From NCBI GenBank assembly GCA_021324305.1, contig JAJPJI010000027.1:1-44912 (forward strand): a DNA stretch of 44,912 nt. Direction: 5' to 3'. This DNA is from Gammaproteobacteria bacterium (GTDB taxonomy: Bacteria; Pseudomonadota; Gammaproteobacteria; DSM-16500). The position numbers were made by a program, and so were the translations under genes. The notes under the pieces were generated by a model. That model worked only from the letters and a program-made list of their open reading frames with translations. It had not been told where the DNA came from and did not search any database. Shown piece by piece: positions 24,889 to 33,180 of this stretch. Positions within the stretch are counted from its first letter, which is position 1, and every line of letters starts with the position of its first letter.

Positions 24889-25449
24889 CTATTTCCTCTC
24901 GGATTTCATTTTATTTAATTTCTCGATCACGCCATCACACCAGGCAAGCTTGGCTTCCGCGATTTGCATTCCATAATCAATAGACATCAGCCAGTAAGGC
25001 AAGTGCGGAGAATCCTTATGTTCATGCTGTAATTGCTTTTTGCTTGCCGCCAGTTGCGCCAGCATTGATTTGGTCTGATAGCAATGCATCTGTATGTGCT
25101 CGCGGCTCACATCAGGAGATACATTTGCCCCGAAGAACAGCTTGAGCAGAATTTCGCTGCGCACACTTTGTGTTTCCGCCGCCCGAGTCAACCACTGGGT
25201 AAGCAGTGCCATTCCTTTTGCCGTAATGGAATAAATCTTTTTTTCACGCTCATTTTCATTTTTTTCCATTTTGCAGCTGATCAGTCCCTGCTTGTGCAAG
25301 CTTGCAAGCGCGGGATAAAGCTGCCCATCGCTTTCCGACCAGAAATTTGATGTGCTTTCCTTCATGGTCTGGCGAATGTCGTAACCCGACATTGGTGCGA
25401 TGGATAGCATGCCCAGCACGGCATACGAAGTTTTACTGGTCTTCGACAT
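24889..25449 (-). CDS. PadR-family transcriptional regulator
   Basis: 186 residues. The N-terminal winged helix has SYAVLGMLSIAPMSGYDI, the family signature GQLYPALASLHKQGLI (recognition helix and wing) and KKIYSITAKGMALLTQWL. The C-terminal ~90 residues are helical and of the 'virulence activator alpha' type (LLKLFFGANVS ... WLMSIDYGMQIAEAKLAWCD), used for dimerisation and ligand binding. It is probably a phenolic- or drug-responsive repressor. A perfect palindrome lies 23 bases before the start (25472-25490), inside the promoter region, which suggests autorepression. The membrane protein gene follows with no gap. Confidence 0.9.
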   Translation of the reverse strand: MSKTSKTSYAVLGMLSIAPMSGYDIRQTMKESTSNFWSESDGQLYPALASLHKQGLISCKMEKNENEREKKIYSITAKGMALLTQWLTRAAETQSVRSEILLKLFFGANVSPDVSREHIQMHCYQTKSMLAQLAASKKQLQHEHKDSPHLPYWLMSIDYGMQIAEAKLAWCDGVIEKLNKMKSERK

Positions 25450-25471
25450 CTTATTAATAACCCTTTTATAA

Positions 25472-25490
25472 ATATCTCTAATAGAGATAT
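25472..25490. promoter_or_regulatory. Likely PadR operator palindrome
   Basis: ATATCTCT, AAT, AGAGATAT is a perfect 8-bp inverted repeat with a 3-base spacer, 23 bases upstream of the padR start. It overlaps the probable core promoter (minus-strand TTGCAG near 25502). Confidence 0.6.
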
Positions 25491-25566
25491 ATTAACTGCA
25501 ATAACAAGTTTTAGCAAGAGGGTTTAGATCATGCCGGTATGGACGAAACAGCCAAAGCGCAAGCAC

Positions 25567-27114
25567 TCATTCTTTAACTTTCGGAATAATCCGGAAAAAG
25601 ATTTTCGCTGGTTCAATTTCCAGCACCTCAGGGAGCACAGCCAATACTTCATTCCGCCTGCGCAGCACTTTTTCCTCAGCGACAAACCGGGGCGCCTCAT
25701 ATTCCTGGACTTGTACCGAACTACTGTCAACATCAATTGCAAAAGCGTACTCCGGAACATCCGCATCATAAACGCGTACCGGGGCATCGTGTTTTTCAAT
25801 ACTGCGCCGCAGGTGTTTCAGGTTTTTCCGCAAGCGATTAACAAACATTTGCACCGCCTGCATGTCCAGTTCACTTACTGCTTTCTGCGCGGCACGAATA
25901 CGTCTTTCATTATCAGCGGCAGGACTGCGGTCAATAAAATATTCCGGCTGGATATCGAAAAGCAGCAGTTTGCATGGGATGGAGCCATTAAAGAGCGCAT
26001 AATATTTTTTTGCGCGTAACCCCATCTGCTTCCCCAAATCCGGATTGCCAGTAAAAACCGCGGCTTTCCAGCCTGCAAATCCCAGCTTCAAACGCTCTGC
26101 CAGCAGTGTATAGAGCGGTTGCAGATCAGCGATATCACCAAGCCGCTCTCCATAGGGCGGATTGGTAACAACCAGTCCTGGTTTTGCATTTTGCTTGGGT
26201 GAGAAGACTGACAATTCGCGTCTCTCCACATGAATCATTCCACGCATGCCAGCGCGATCAATATTTTCAAAAGCAATCTTGATGGAAATTGGATCATGAT
26301 CGTAGCCAACTATATCAGGCAGGCTTTTCAAGCCCGCTTCGCTGCACGCTTTCGCTTCATCGAGAAGTGATTGCCAAAGGGATGGCCGGTGTTTTCTCCA
26401 GCCAAGGAATCCATAATAGTCACGCTTCAATCCGGGTGCGATGTCCGCCGCCATCAGCGCCGCCTCAATGAGCAATGTCCCCGAGCCGCACATCGGATCC
26501 ATTAATGTTCCGCCCGATTTTGCAATCGACAGCCAGCCGGAGCGAAGCAGAATTGCAGCAGCCAGATTTTCCTTGTGCGGCGCCGAACCTGAAACAAGCC
26601 GGTAACCACGCCTGTGCAGGCTGTCGCCAGACAAATCCAGACTGATGACTGCCGTGTTGCGATGCAGATAAACATAAACGCTGACATCCTGGCGCTCACG
26701 CGAAACATTCGGACGAATGCCAAACTTATTGCGTAACTGATCAACAATCGCGTCCTTGACTTTTTGCGCTCCAAACAGTGAATGCGTAATGTTGGATTGC
26801 GAACAGACAAAATGTACGGCCAGTGTTCCATCAGGATTGATATGCTCGCTCCAGTTAACGGTCTGGACACCAGCATATAATTCTTCAGGCGAAGCAGCCG
26901 GCACTTGTGCAAGCGACAGCAGGATGCGATTGGCAAGACGCGACCACAAACAGGCTTTGTATGCCAGTGCCAGGTCTCCTGAAAACGATACTCCTGCGAG
27001 CTTTTCTGACGGATCGACTGCTCCAAGCGCACGCAGTTCTTCGACCATTAACAACTCCAGACCTTTCGGAGCTGTCGCAAACAGGCTGAGTGGTTTTTTG
27101 TGTTCTATTGTCAT
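25567..27114 (-). CDS. rlmL: RlmL-type 23S rRNA (guanine-N2)-methyltransferase, lacking the RlmK half
   Basis: 515 residues. It aligns with the first two thirds of E. coli RlmKL (702 residues). Motifs in order are LFATAPKGLELLMVEEL, a THUMP domain (about 45-155, with GAQKVKDAIVDQLRNKFG), LDLSGDSLHRRGYR, the methyltransferase motif MDPMCGSGTLLIEAA (205-219), catalytic TNPPYGERLGD (317-327) and the linker FVNRLRKNLKHLRR and YDADVPEYAFAID. It then ends at the point where the RlmK methyltransferase would begin. It should methylate G2445 of 23S rRNA, but G2069 methylation would need a separate enzyme. Its ATG overlaps the coaX stop (TGATG), so it is the last gene of the pan operon. Confidence 0.92.
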   Translation of the reverse strand: MTIEHKKPLSLFATAPKGLELLMVEELRALGAVDPSEKLAGVSFSGDLALAYKACLWSRLANRILLSLAQVPAASPEELYAGVQTVNWSEHINPDGTLAVHFVCSQSNITHSLFGAQKVKDAIVDQLRNKFGIRPNVSRERQDVSVYVYLHRNTAVISLDLSGDSLHRRGYRLVSGSAPHKENLAAAILLRSGWLSIAKSGGTLMDPMCGSGTLLIEAALMAADIAPGLKRDYYGFLGWRKHRPSLWQSLLDEAKACSEAGLKSLPDIVGYDHDPISIKIAFENIDRAGMRGMIHVERRELSVFSPKQNAKPGLVVTNPPYGERLGDIADLQPLYTLLAERLKLGFAGWKAAVFTGNPDLGKQMGLRAKKYYALFNGSIPCKLLLFDIQPEYFIDRSPAADNERRIRAAQKAVSELDMQAVQMFVNRLRKNLKHLRRSIEKHDAPVRVYDADVPEYAFAIDVDSSSVQVQEYEAPRFVAEEKVLRRRNEVLAVLPEVLEIEPAKIFFRIIPKVKE

Positions 27115-27890
27115 CAGGATTGCACCGTATATTCATATGCCCTGGCCAATCCCTGTAATACCAGATCCGGCAGAATAACATCAAACAATGATTTTTCCCT
27201 GAATAATTGCGAAAACCCGCCAGTACCTATCGTCAACACAGGTTCATCATTGAATACTTCATGCTTCATGCCCGCGATTATTTCTTTCAGCGCACCAAAC
27301 TGGCCGAAATACAGGCCGGCCTGAATACTTTCACGCGTTGTCCGGCCCACATAAGAAGAGGGCCTTTCAATATCCACTTCCATTAATTTGGCGGTATTGG
27401 TGCGCAGCGATTCCATCGCAAGCCGCATGCCCGGCAAAATGGCGCCGCCAAGATAATCACGCTTTTTGGTGATCGAATCCAGCGTCGTCGCTGTGCCCAT
27501 GTCAATGATAATGAGGTTTTTATTCGGAAAGGCATTCACTGCGCCAATCGCATTCGCAATTCTGTCTGCGCCCACCTCGTTTGGATTTTTATATTTTATA
27601 TTGAGCCCGGTCTTCACGCCCGCTTGCAACATGAAATACTGGGATTTCAGATAAAGGGATATCGTGTGCCTGATGGTGTAGTCACAACTTGGCACGACCG
27701 AACTTACCGCGGTGGCAGTAATCGATTCTGCTGATATATTATTGGTTTGCAAGATATTCACCAGAAAAATCCCGAACTGGTCTGCGGTACCAATCAAATG
27801 CGTTGCGTATCGAAAACGTGCAACCAGATTATCGCGGTCGAAGACGCCGCCAAGGATATGCGTGTTACCCACATCGAGACATAATAACAT
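27114..27890 (-). CDS. coaX: Type III pantothenate kinase
   Basis: 258 residues, usual CoaX length, ATG with AGAGGA upstream. Motifs are LCLDVGNTHILGGVF (phosphate-binding N-terminus), VVPSCDY, the pantothenate-site NPNEVGADRIANAIGA and DMGTATTLDSI with the catalytic Asp, and GTGGFSQLF near the end. It phosphorylates pantothenate, the first step of coenzyme A synthesis, and unlike CoaA is not inhibited by CoA. It lies 70 bases after panD and overlaps rlmL by one base. Confidence 0.96.
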   Translation of the reverse strand: MLLCLDVGNTHILGGVFDRDNLVARFRYATHLIGTADQFGIFLVNILQTNNISAESITATAVSSVVPSCDYTIRHTISLYLKSQYFMLQAGVKTGLNIKYKNPNEVGADRIANAIGAVNAFPNKNLIIIDMGTATTLDSITKKRDYLGGAILPGMRLAMESLRTNTAKLMEVDIERPSSYVGRTTRESIQAGLYFGQFGALKEIIAGMKHEVFNDEPVLTIGTGGFSQLFREKSLFDVILPDLVLQGLARAYEYTVQS

Positions 27891-27960
27891 TTTCAGGTCC
27901 TCTATTATTTGATGGATCCGGCGGACAACAAGGAACCAAGTCCGTGGTCAGACGATAAGC

Positions 27961-28314
27961 CTACCCCGCCTGCCTCAACCCGGGCAGCGTGTGCTCCAGA
28001 TCAACAATAATCGGCTGTAACTGTTCAGCCGCGTCAATTTGCGCATAAGAAATAATAAAAATTTTATCGCCGATTTCCGCTTTCCGCGCCGCCGCTCCAT
28101 TCAGGCTGAAGATCCTGCTGCCAGCCGGGCCTTTTATGACGTAAGTCTCCAAGCGCTCGCCATTATTCAGGTTCACCACCTGGACTTTTTCGTTTTCACG
28201 AATGTTAGCCTGCTTCATGATTTCTTCATCCACCGTGATAGAACCAACATAAAATAACTCCTTGTTCGTGATGGTTGCGTAAGCGATTTTGGATTTTAAT
28301 ACGGTAATTTGCAT
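27961..28314 (-). CDS. panD: Aspartate 1-decarboxylase
   Basis: 117 residues from ATG 28314, with AGAGGTG just upstream; the longer frame to 28347 overlaps the panC end and is not needed. The self-cleavage site is YVGSITVDE, between Gly24 and Ser25, which makes the pyruvoyl cofactor. N-terminal [11 protein letters not shown] and [25 protein letters not shown] are the other conserved blocks. It forms beta-alanine from aspartate for pantothenate synthesis. It lies about 10 bases after panC. Confidence 0.96.
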   Translation of the reverse strand: MQITVLKSKIAYATITNKELFYVGSITVDEEIMKQANIRENEKVQVVNLNNGERLETYVIKGPAGSRIFSLNGAAARKAEIGDKIFIISYAQIDAAEQLQPIIVDLEHTLPGLRQAG

Positions 28315-28324
28315 GTGAACACCT

Positions 28325-29086
28325 CTAGTTATTTGGTATGTTATCAATCAGTCTCACATCATCCAACCAGACTGCGCCCAACCGGCGCTGCCACAGATCC
28401 GCGATGTAATCCACCTTGAATCCAAGCGCTTTCAGTTTTTCCGCAATTTGGCTTGTTTCGAGTCCGCTTTGCAGCAGGCGTGGAAAATGCCTGGCCATCT
28501 CGCGCTGCTCCGGTGTCAATCGATTATTGCGCGAACTCAACGCAACCTCATCATCTGCCCGCACGGTTGGACAGCCTATGATTTCAACCGGCAAAAACAA
28601 TGCCTGCGCCATTTTCCGGATCAGCAGCAGCTGCTGAAAATCCTTTTCGCCATAATAGGAACGCGTTGGCTGCACAATATTCAGGAATTTAAGGACGATG
28701 GTCAGCATGCCGGTGAAATGTCCGGGGCGGTATTCCCCTTCCAGCACTTTACTGATTTCTGTTTCGGTTATCTGCACCTGGAAGTGGTCAGGATACAGTT
28801 TATCCGCGCCAAAAAGCAGCAGATAATCCACGCCATGCGACTCCAGCAATAGCCTGTCCTGCTCCAGCGTGCGCGGATATTTTTCAAAGTCACTGGCCTG
28901 ATTGAACTGGGTGGGATTAATGAATATCGCAGCGACAGTCAGATCATTTTCCTGCTTCGAACGCTGGCACAAACTCATATGGCCCGCATGCAGATTCCCC
29001 ATGGTATGCACGAGACCAACTGTTCTTTGACCGAATTGTCCGCGGATGACCCGCCACGTTTCAATTTCCGTAACTATGTTCATCAT
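28325..29086 (-). CDS. panC: Pantothenate synthetase
   Basis: 253 residues from ATG 29086, with GGAGGG 7 bases upstream; a second ATG follows directly and the longer frame to 29128 is unlikely. HIGH-like [46 protein letters not shown] and the KMSKS-like [11 protein letters not shown] are all present. It joins pantoate and beta-alanine using ATP. It overlaps panB by 26 bases. It is slightly shorter at the C-terminus than E. coli PanC (283 residues). Confidence 0.96.
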   Translation of the reverse strand: MMNIVTEIETWRVIRGQFGQRTVGLVHTMGNLHAGHMSLCQRSKQENDLTVAAIFINPTQFNQASDFEKYPRTLEQDRLLLESHGVDYLLLFGADKLYPDHFQVQITETEISKVLEGEYRPGHFTGMLTIVLKFLNIVQPTRSYYGEKDFQQLLLIRKMAQALFLPVEIIGCPTVRADDEVALSSRNNRLTPEQREMARHFPRLLQSGLETSQIAEKLKALGFKVDYIADLWQRRLGAVWLDDVRLIDNIPNN

Positions 29087-29852
29087 TTGGGAACCCTCCT
29101 GACTTGACTGCCTGCACATAGTCTTCAATGCCGTTTTTCACCTGTTCGTGGCCATCAATGAACGTTTTCACAAATCTGGGTTTGAAATCGATATTCAGTC
29201 CCAGCAAATCCTGATACACCAGCACTTGCCCATCGGTATCCGGGCCTGCACCGATACCAATAGTCGGAATTATCAATTGCTGCGTGATACTCTTCGCCAG
29301 ACCATTGGGAACACACTCCAGCACCAGCGCAAAACAGCCTGCTTCCTGTAATGCGATGGCATCCTGTCTGATCTTTTCCGCGCCTTCCTGGGTCTTACCC
29401 TGGACCTTCAAACCGCCCAGGGTATGCATCAATTGCATGGTTAACCCCAGATGCCCCATGACCGGGATTCCGGATTCAGTCAAATGACGAATCAACTGCA
29501 AATTGCCCGCGGCATTCTCCAGCTTGACAGCCTGTGCGCCAGCCTGCATTAAAGCCTGCGCGGCAGACACATTTTTGCTTAATGATTTTCGATAACTCAA
29601 AAAAGGCAAATCACTGATAACAAATTTATCGCCCGCGCCGCGGCACACAGCCGAGGTGTGGAAACACATCATTTCAAGTGTCGCGGACAAGGTATCTTTA
29701 AAACCATGCATGGTCATTGCAACACTGTCGCCCACCAGCAGACAATCAACGGAAGTCTTTGCCAAAATCCGCGCGCTGGTATAGTCGTAACATGTGACCA
29801 TGGTAATTTTATCGTGTTGCTGCTTCTTTTTGATAAAATCAAATATGTTCAT
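29061..29852 (-). CDS. panB: 3-methyl-2-oxobutanoate hydroxymethyltransferase
   Basis: 263 residues, exactly family length, from ATG 29852 with a strong GGAGGAG upstream; the longer frame to 29924 is rejected. Motifs are MVTCYDYTSA, DCLLVGDSVAMTMHG (metal site), VKLEN, GIPVMGHLGLTMQ, ALVLECVP and TIGIGAGPDTDGQVLVYQDLLG. It makes ketopantoate from 2-oxoisovalerate and methylene-tetrahydrofolate. Its start overlaps the panG-like gene by 14 bases, so the product can pass straight to the presumed reductase. Confidence 0.97.
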   Translation of the reverse strand: MNIFDFIKKKQQHDKITMVTCYDYTSARILAKTSVDCLLVGDSVAMTMHGFKDTLSATLEMMCFHTSAVCRGAGDKFVISDLPFLSYRKSLSKNVSAAQALMQAGAQAVKLENAAGNLQLIRHLTESGIPVMGHLGLTMQLMHTLGGLKVQGKTQEGAEKIRQDAIALQEAGCFALVLECVPNGLAKSITQQLIIPTIGIGAGPDTDGQVLVYQDLLGLNIDFKPRFVKTFIDGHEQVKNGIEDYVQAVKSGGFPNDEHSYGN

Positions 29853-30564
29853 GTTTAATCTCCTCCGTTTTTTTATAAGCTGCAGCAAAACTCTCATACA
29901 CGTTCCTGAAAACATCATCCTCAAGCGCTGCCAGATTTTTTTCTATCGTTGCGTCATCGCCGCGCACCAGAGGCCCGGTCAATGCCGTATCAGGATTCAG
30001 CAGCAAATTTTGTGTTTGCTGATACAAATACGGATAAGCGACGGACGCTGGAATACTGAATTCCTGCTCCAGTGTTTTAAACAGTTTTTGCCAAAGAATG
30101 CAGCTGAAATTACCGCTCATCACACAAAGCGCGTGATATTTAGGTTTGAGTGTTTTATGCAAGCGCACATGCTGGTTGGGCAAGCCAGGCAATAAGTTTT
30201 CAAATTCGGGCGCATCGTGATCCAGCACAAATGGTATTGCCTGATAATGCTCAAGATCATATAACGCTTCGCTGAATGTCATCAGCGGGTGCGCACCATA
30301 AGCGTTCTCGGTAACAAGACTTCCAGAGAAATGAATCAACCTGGATGCTGCTTCACGCAGATGTTCGGCAATGAAAGAATCAATTGCACTGTCATTCACC
30401 AGCAATAAAACATGTGTCGCCAGCGTGAGAGCATGATGCAGCTGCGCGTGTGGCAATCGCCTATGCCAAAGCGTATACGGTAGGTTTAAGCGTGAAAAAT
30501 AATACTGGAAATGTCGGGAAACACGGCCATTGCCGATGATGAGATAGTGAGGTACCTGTCGCAT
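29839..30564 (-). CDS. panG: PanG-like ketopantoate reductase (Rossmann + DUF2520)
   Basis: 241 residues from ATG 30564 with AAGGA upstream; the frame is open to a GTG at 30624. It has an N-terminal Rossmann fold (YLIIGNGRVSRHFQYYF, a slightly altered nucleotide-binding motif) and LLLVNDSAI, then HFSGSL and a conserved AHPLMTF, typical of the Rossmann-like/DUF2520 family. A helical C-terminal half holds KYHALCVMSGNF. In Francisella a protein of this family, PanG, replaces PanE as ketopantoate reductase. Its position as first gene before panB-panC-panD and the absence of panE here support the same role. The assignment is by context and fold. Confidence 0.75.
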   Translation of the reverse strand: MRQVPHYLIIGNGRVSRHFQYYFSRLNLPYTLWHRRLPHAQLHHALTLATHVLLLVNDSAIDSFIAEHLREAASRLIHFSGSLVTENAYGAHPLMTFSEALYDLEHYQAIPFVLDHDAPEFENLLPGLPNQHVRLHKTLKPKYHALCVMSGNFSCILWQKLFKTLEQEFSIPASVAYPYLYQQTQNLLLNPDTALTGPLVRGDDATIEKNLAALEDDVFRNVYESFAAAYKKTEEIKHEHI

Positions 30565-30935
30565 GATCAAGTCCTTGTTGTGTAAAACACAGTAAAATTG
30601 TCTCCGCCGTAAAGGTCGGATCACTGTCTAATTTACCGTACGCAGGCATGACTGGCAAGATTCAAACTCATACACGCGCTGCGCAAACACGTTTCTTTCC
30701 CGAAAAGCCTATAGTTCTGAATTATTATTGATCAGCATACTCCTCATCAATCGACAAGTTTCTCCAACTATTTATTGGCTTGTGATTTGGCGCAACTTAC
30801 TCGGCCAATGCCCCTCAATTTCCAATTCCGAATCGCTGGAAACGCTTCGCTTCTGTCCATTATTTTCATACTCGTCATACTTATGCTAATGTTAATCAAT
30901 GCCATTAATTGCTATTTCACATTTAAGGACCACAC
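30565..30935. other. Intergenic region with divergent promoters
   Basis: This 371-base gap lies between the pan operon and the YbjQ-type gene. It holds minus-strand promoter candidates (see separate entry, and TTGATG-N18-AATAAT at 30750-30721). An 89-codon plus-strand frame starting at 30775 overlaps the YbjQ gene and has no ribosome site. Nothing else was recognised. Confidence 0.4.
30630..30658 (-). promoter_or_regulatory. Promoter of the pan operon
   Basis: Minus strand: TTGCCA (30658-30653), 17-base spacer, TAAATT (30635-30630), about 65 bases before the panG-like start. Confidence 0.45.
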
Positions 30936-32150
30936 ATGGCCGCAACCGGATTATCAGGTAACGAGATATATTGTCTCGACCAAAAAGGATATACCGCTGG
31001 AAACATCGTTGTTGGCAACAGCATTTATTCGCTGGGTGTCATAGGCTCAGTCGGCGCAGGTTTAAAAGCTGTGATGGGCGGCGAACTGGAGCAAATCACC
31101 AAACTGATAGAAGAAGGCCGTGAAATGGCCTATCAGCGCATGTTAAGCGAAGCATCCGCTCATCATGCCTCAGGCATCACGGGTGTCAGCAGCGAGTTGA
31201 TTTATCACTCCGGCTACGTGGAATTCCTGTCAATCGGCTCATCTGTGCATGCAAACAATAAAAGCGACACTTCGCAATTCTCGACCTCGGCGGATGGACA
31301 AGAGTTATTCGCACAACTCGATGCCGGATATAAACCCATCTGTTTCGCATTTGGCAATGTTGCCTATTCGATGGGATTGGCTCGCGGCGTGCTCGGCACG
31401 TTCAAGACGTTGGGACGAGGCGAAATCAAGGAATTTTCTGATATCTTCAATCATACCCGTCATCTCGCGCTGGAACGCATCAGTGAACATGCGAAACAGC
31501 ATAAAGCCAATGCTGTGTTGGGCATCAAGACCACCATATTGCCTTTCGGTGGCGTCAATGAAATGCTGATGATAGGCACAGCTTCCTATAATTCCAAACT
31601 GCCAATCATGTCATCGGGAACGATTGTCACCAGCGATCTTACCAACGTGGAAATGTGGAATCTTGCAAAAATGGGTTATGTTCCCATGCGGCTATTGCTG
31701 GGCACATCGGTCTACTCACTGGGTATCGTCGGCGGGATTACTTCCGCATTGAAATCCCTGGTACGCGGTGAGATCAATGAATTGACCAGACTCATCTATG
31801 ATGCACGGGAGAATGCGCTTGGCATCATCAATGCGGAAGCGAAGGCGATCGGTGCAGATGAAGTAGTCGGCGTAAAAACCTATGTCTATCAACTGGGAAA
31901 CGGCCTGATCGAATTTCTCGCCATCGGTACTGCCGTGAAAAAAGTTGCCGATGTAAAAACTGAATCCGAGCAATTGCCGCCGCAAGCCATTGTCTCAGAC
32001 AAGAGCACATTTTTTAATGGTGTCGAAACCTTCACAAGTGTGAATGTGAATACTGGCAGCAAGCCGGTAGGCGCGGTTTCATTCATTCGCTTTATTTTTG
32101 CTATTGTGGTCATACTGGTTATTGTCTGGTTGCAGATGACACATCAGTGA
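30936..32150 (+). CDS. Triple YbjQ-domain protein with C-terminal membrane anchor
   Basis: 404 residues, ATG with AAGGA upstream. Three YbjQ (UPF0145, PF01906) repeats lie at about 10-105, 125-220 and 240-335. Each has a strand ending GN/GTSVYSLG, a stretch KS/KTLxRGEI/EL followed by a helix with A-R-x-x-A, then GAxEVxGVK and a final strand EFLAIGT. A polar linker and one membrane helix (about 382-400, FIRFIFAIVVILVIVW) follow. Normal YbjQ proteins are single ~105-residue pentamer-forming units, so a fused trimer with a tail anchor is unusual. The family is called heavy-metal-binding by homology only; function unknown. Confidence 0.85.
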   Translation: MAATGLSGNEIYCLDQKGYTAGNIVVGNSIYSLGVIGSVGAGLKAVMGGELEQITKLIEEGREMAYQRMLSEASAHHASGITGVSSELIYHSGYVEFLSIGSSVHANNKSDTSQFSTSADGQELFAQLDAGYKPICFAFGNVAYSMGLARGVLGTFKTLGRGEIKEFSDIFNHTRHLALERISEHAKQHKANAVLGIKTTILPFGGVNEMLMIGTASYNSKLPIMSSGTIVTSDLTNVEMWNLAKMGYVPMRLLLGTSVYSLGIVGGITSALKSLVRGEINELTRLIYDARENALGIINAEAKAIGADEVVGVKTYVYQLGNGLIEFLAIGTAVKKVADVKTESEQLPPQAIVSDKSTFFNGVETFTSVNVNTGSKPVGAVSFIRFIFAIVVILVIVWLQMTHQ

Positions 32151-32166
32151 TTATTGGTCTTCTACA

Positions 32167-32958
32167 TCATGTTGGAAACAGCGCAGTCAACCGCTCCGGC
32201 AAACTATCTACCATTTCAGGCTGGCGTGCTGGATCATATTTATCATTTTTATGATATTCACCATTCTCATCCCAGTAACCAACGATATCTTCAGGCACAA
32301 TCTTTCCTATGATATTCACTTCCTGCTTGTGCGATGCGATATTTGCCGTTAAATAGTCTCCCCTGGCTTTTAATGTTTCGATAATATCGATACCACCCGC
32401 ACCTCTATAGTTGATTTCATAAAGAAACCCTCGCTTCAAAAACGCTGATCGATGCGTAGGGATCACCAGATTCTGATATTTGTGCGCAATCTCCTTCACT
32501 TTTGATGTTGAGACGCCGGTATGCATGTTTGTGTCATTGGCATAGTCTTCAATGTTGGGGGAAGCGCCGCTTGTCATGCCACGTGCCAGTGCATCATCGG
32601 GATGCTGCAATGTTCCCCGGTAAAGAATGCCGGTGTAAAAGACCAGCTGTTTCCCTTGCGGATAAAATTCCTCCCACCCTTCATGGCCATAGGATGCAGA
32701 CAGGATATCGAGCAAATACATGGCAAAAGAATGATTATTCATTTTGGTTCGCGGTGAACTGAAGTAGGCTTTTAATATCTGCATGGCCTCCGCTTCGCTT
32801 TCAGCAGCATCAAGGTCATTTTGTAATGTCTGGATATGCGGATAAAGCGTTCTGCTGTGACGGAACGTGGAGAACCATCCAAAAACATATCCGGACCTGG
32901 CTGACTGGTTCTGATAATTCAATAAGGCATCCTGAAAACATTGCGAATATTTCGTCAT
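32167..32958 (-). CDS. ADP-ribosyltransferase-like protein (cholera/pertussis toxin type), candidate effector
   Basis: 263 residues, no signal peptide. The C-terminal ~155 residues follow the R-S-E order of arginine-type bacterial ADP-ribosylating toxins: strand LYRG with Arg114, PDDALARGMTSGASPNIEDY (the 'P-x-x-I-F-x-x-G' block), HTGVSTSK with the S-T-S strand at 150-152, a helix, FLYEINYRG, and KQEVNIIGKIVPEDIVGYW with catalytic Glu213. The N-terminal ~105 residues are helical and unrecognised, and could be a targeting or translocation part. There is no immunity or chaperone gene visible. It has its own promoter and a ~100-base leader with a hairpin. The family call is by motif pattern; activity is inferred. 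Confidence 0.75.
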   Translation of the reverse strand: MTKYSQCFQDALLNYQNQSARSGYVFGWFSTFRHSRTLYPHIQTLQNDLDAAESEAEAMQILKAYFSSPRTKMNNHSFAMYLLDILSASYGHEGWEEFYPQGKQLVFYTGILYRGTLQHPDDALARGMTSGASPNIEDYANDTNMHTGVSTSKVKEIAHKYQNLVIPTHRSAFLKRGFLYEINYRGAGGIDIIETLKARGDYLTANIASHKQEVNIIGKIVPEDIVGYWDENGEYHKNDKYDPARQPEMVDSLPERLTALFPT

Positions 32959-32977
32959 ATTTTTTTCTCATTCGTAT

Positions 32978-32995
32978 GCCTGGTAGATGCCAGGC
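32978..32995. other. Hairpin in the leader of the ADP-ribosyltransferase-like gene
   Basis: GCCTGG, loop of 6, CCAGGC: a perfect 6-bp stem 20 bases before the start codon on the minus strand. It could affect translation. On the plus strand it is followed by TTTT, but no plus-strand gene ends near it. Confidence 0.4.
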
Positions 32996-33060
32996 TTTTC
33001 AGTCTCTGCTCAATCCAATTGGACTTACAAGGGAAATTACCGGCCTGCAAAGTGGACGAT

Positions 33061-33090
33061 AGTATATTAAAATGCGTTTATTTTGGTCAA
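33061..33090 (-). promoter_or_regulatory. Promoter of the ADP-ribosyltransferase-like gene
   Basis: Minus strand: TTGACC (33090-33085), 18-base spacer, TATACT (33066-33061). Both boxes match five of six, among the best promoters in the window. TTAATAT overlaps the -10 side; this resembles part of the PmrA box of Legionella/Coxiella effector genes, but a single half is weak evidence. Confidence 0.55.
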
Positions 33091-33126
33091 TAAAAATGAT
33101 GCCGCTGATCACCTAACAATTTGTTG

Positions 33127-33160
33127 GAAAACCTGGATCCCTGCCTTCGCAGGGATGACA
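33127..33160. repeat. Dispersed palindromic element, second copy
   Basis: GAAAACCTGGATCCC, then the hairpin ATCCCTGC, loop CTTC, GCAGGGAT (33137-33156), then GACA. Same element as the right arm at 23842-23876, with compensating C/T and G/A changes in the stem that keep pairing. Confidence 0.7.
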
Positions 33161-33180
33161 AGGAGGGGCTGCAGGGATGA

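Noticed and set aside
30775..31044. 89-codon plus-strand frame with one hydrophobic segment before the YbjQ gene
   Set aside because: No ATG/ribosome site at its start and it overlaps the well-supported YbjQ start by about 110 bases in another frame.
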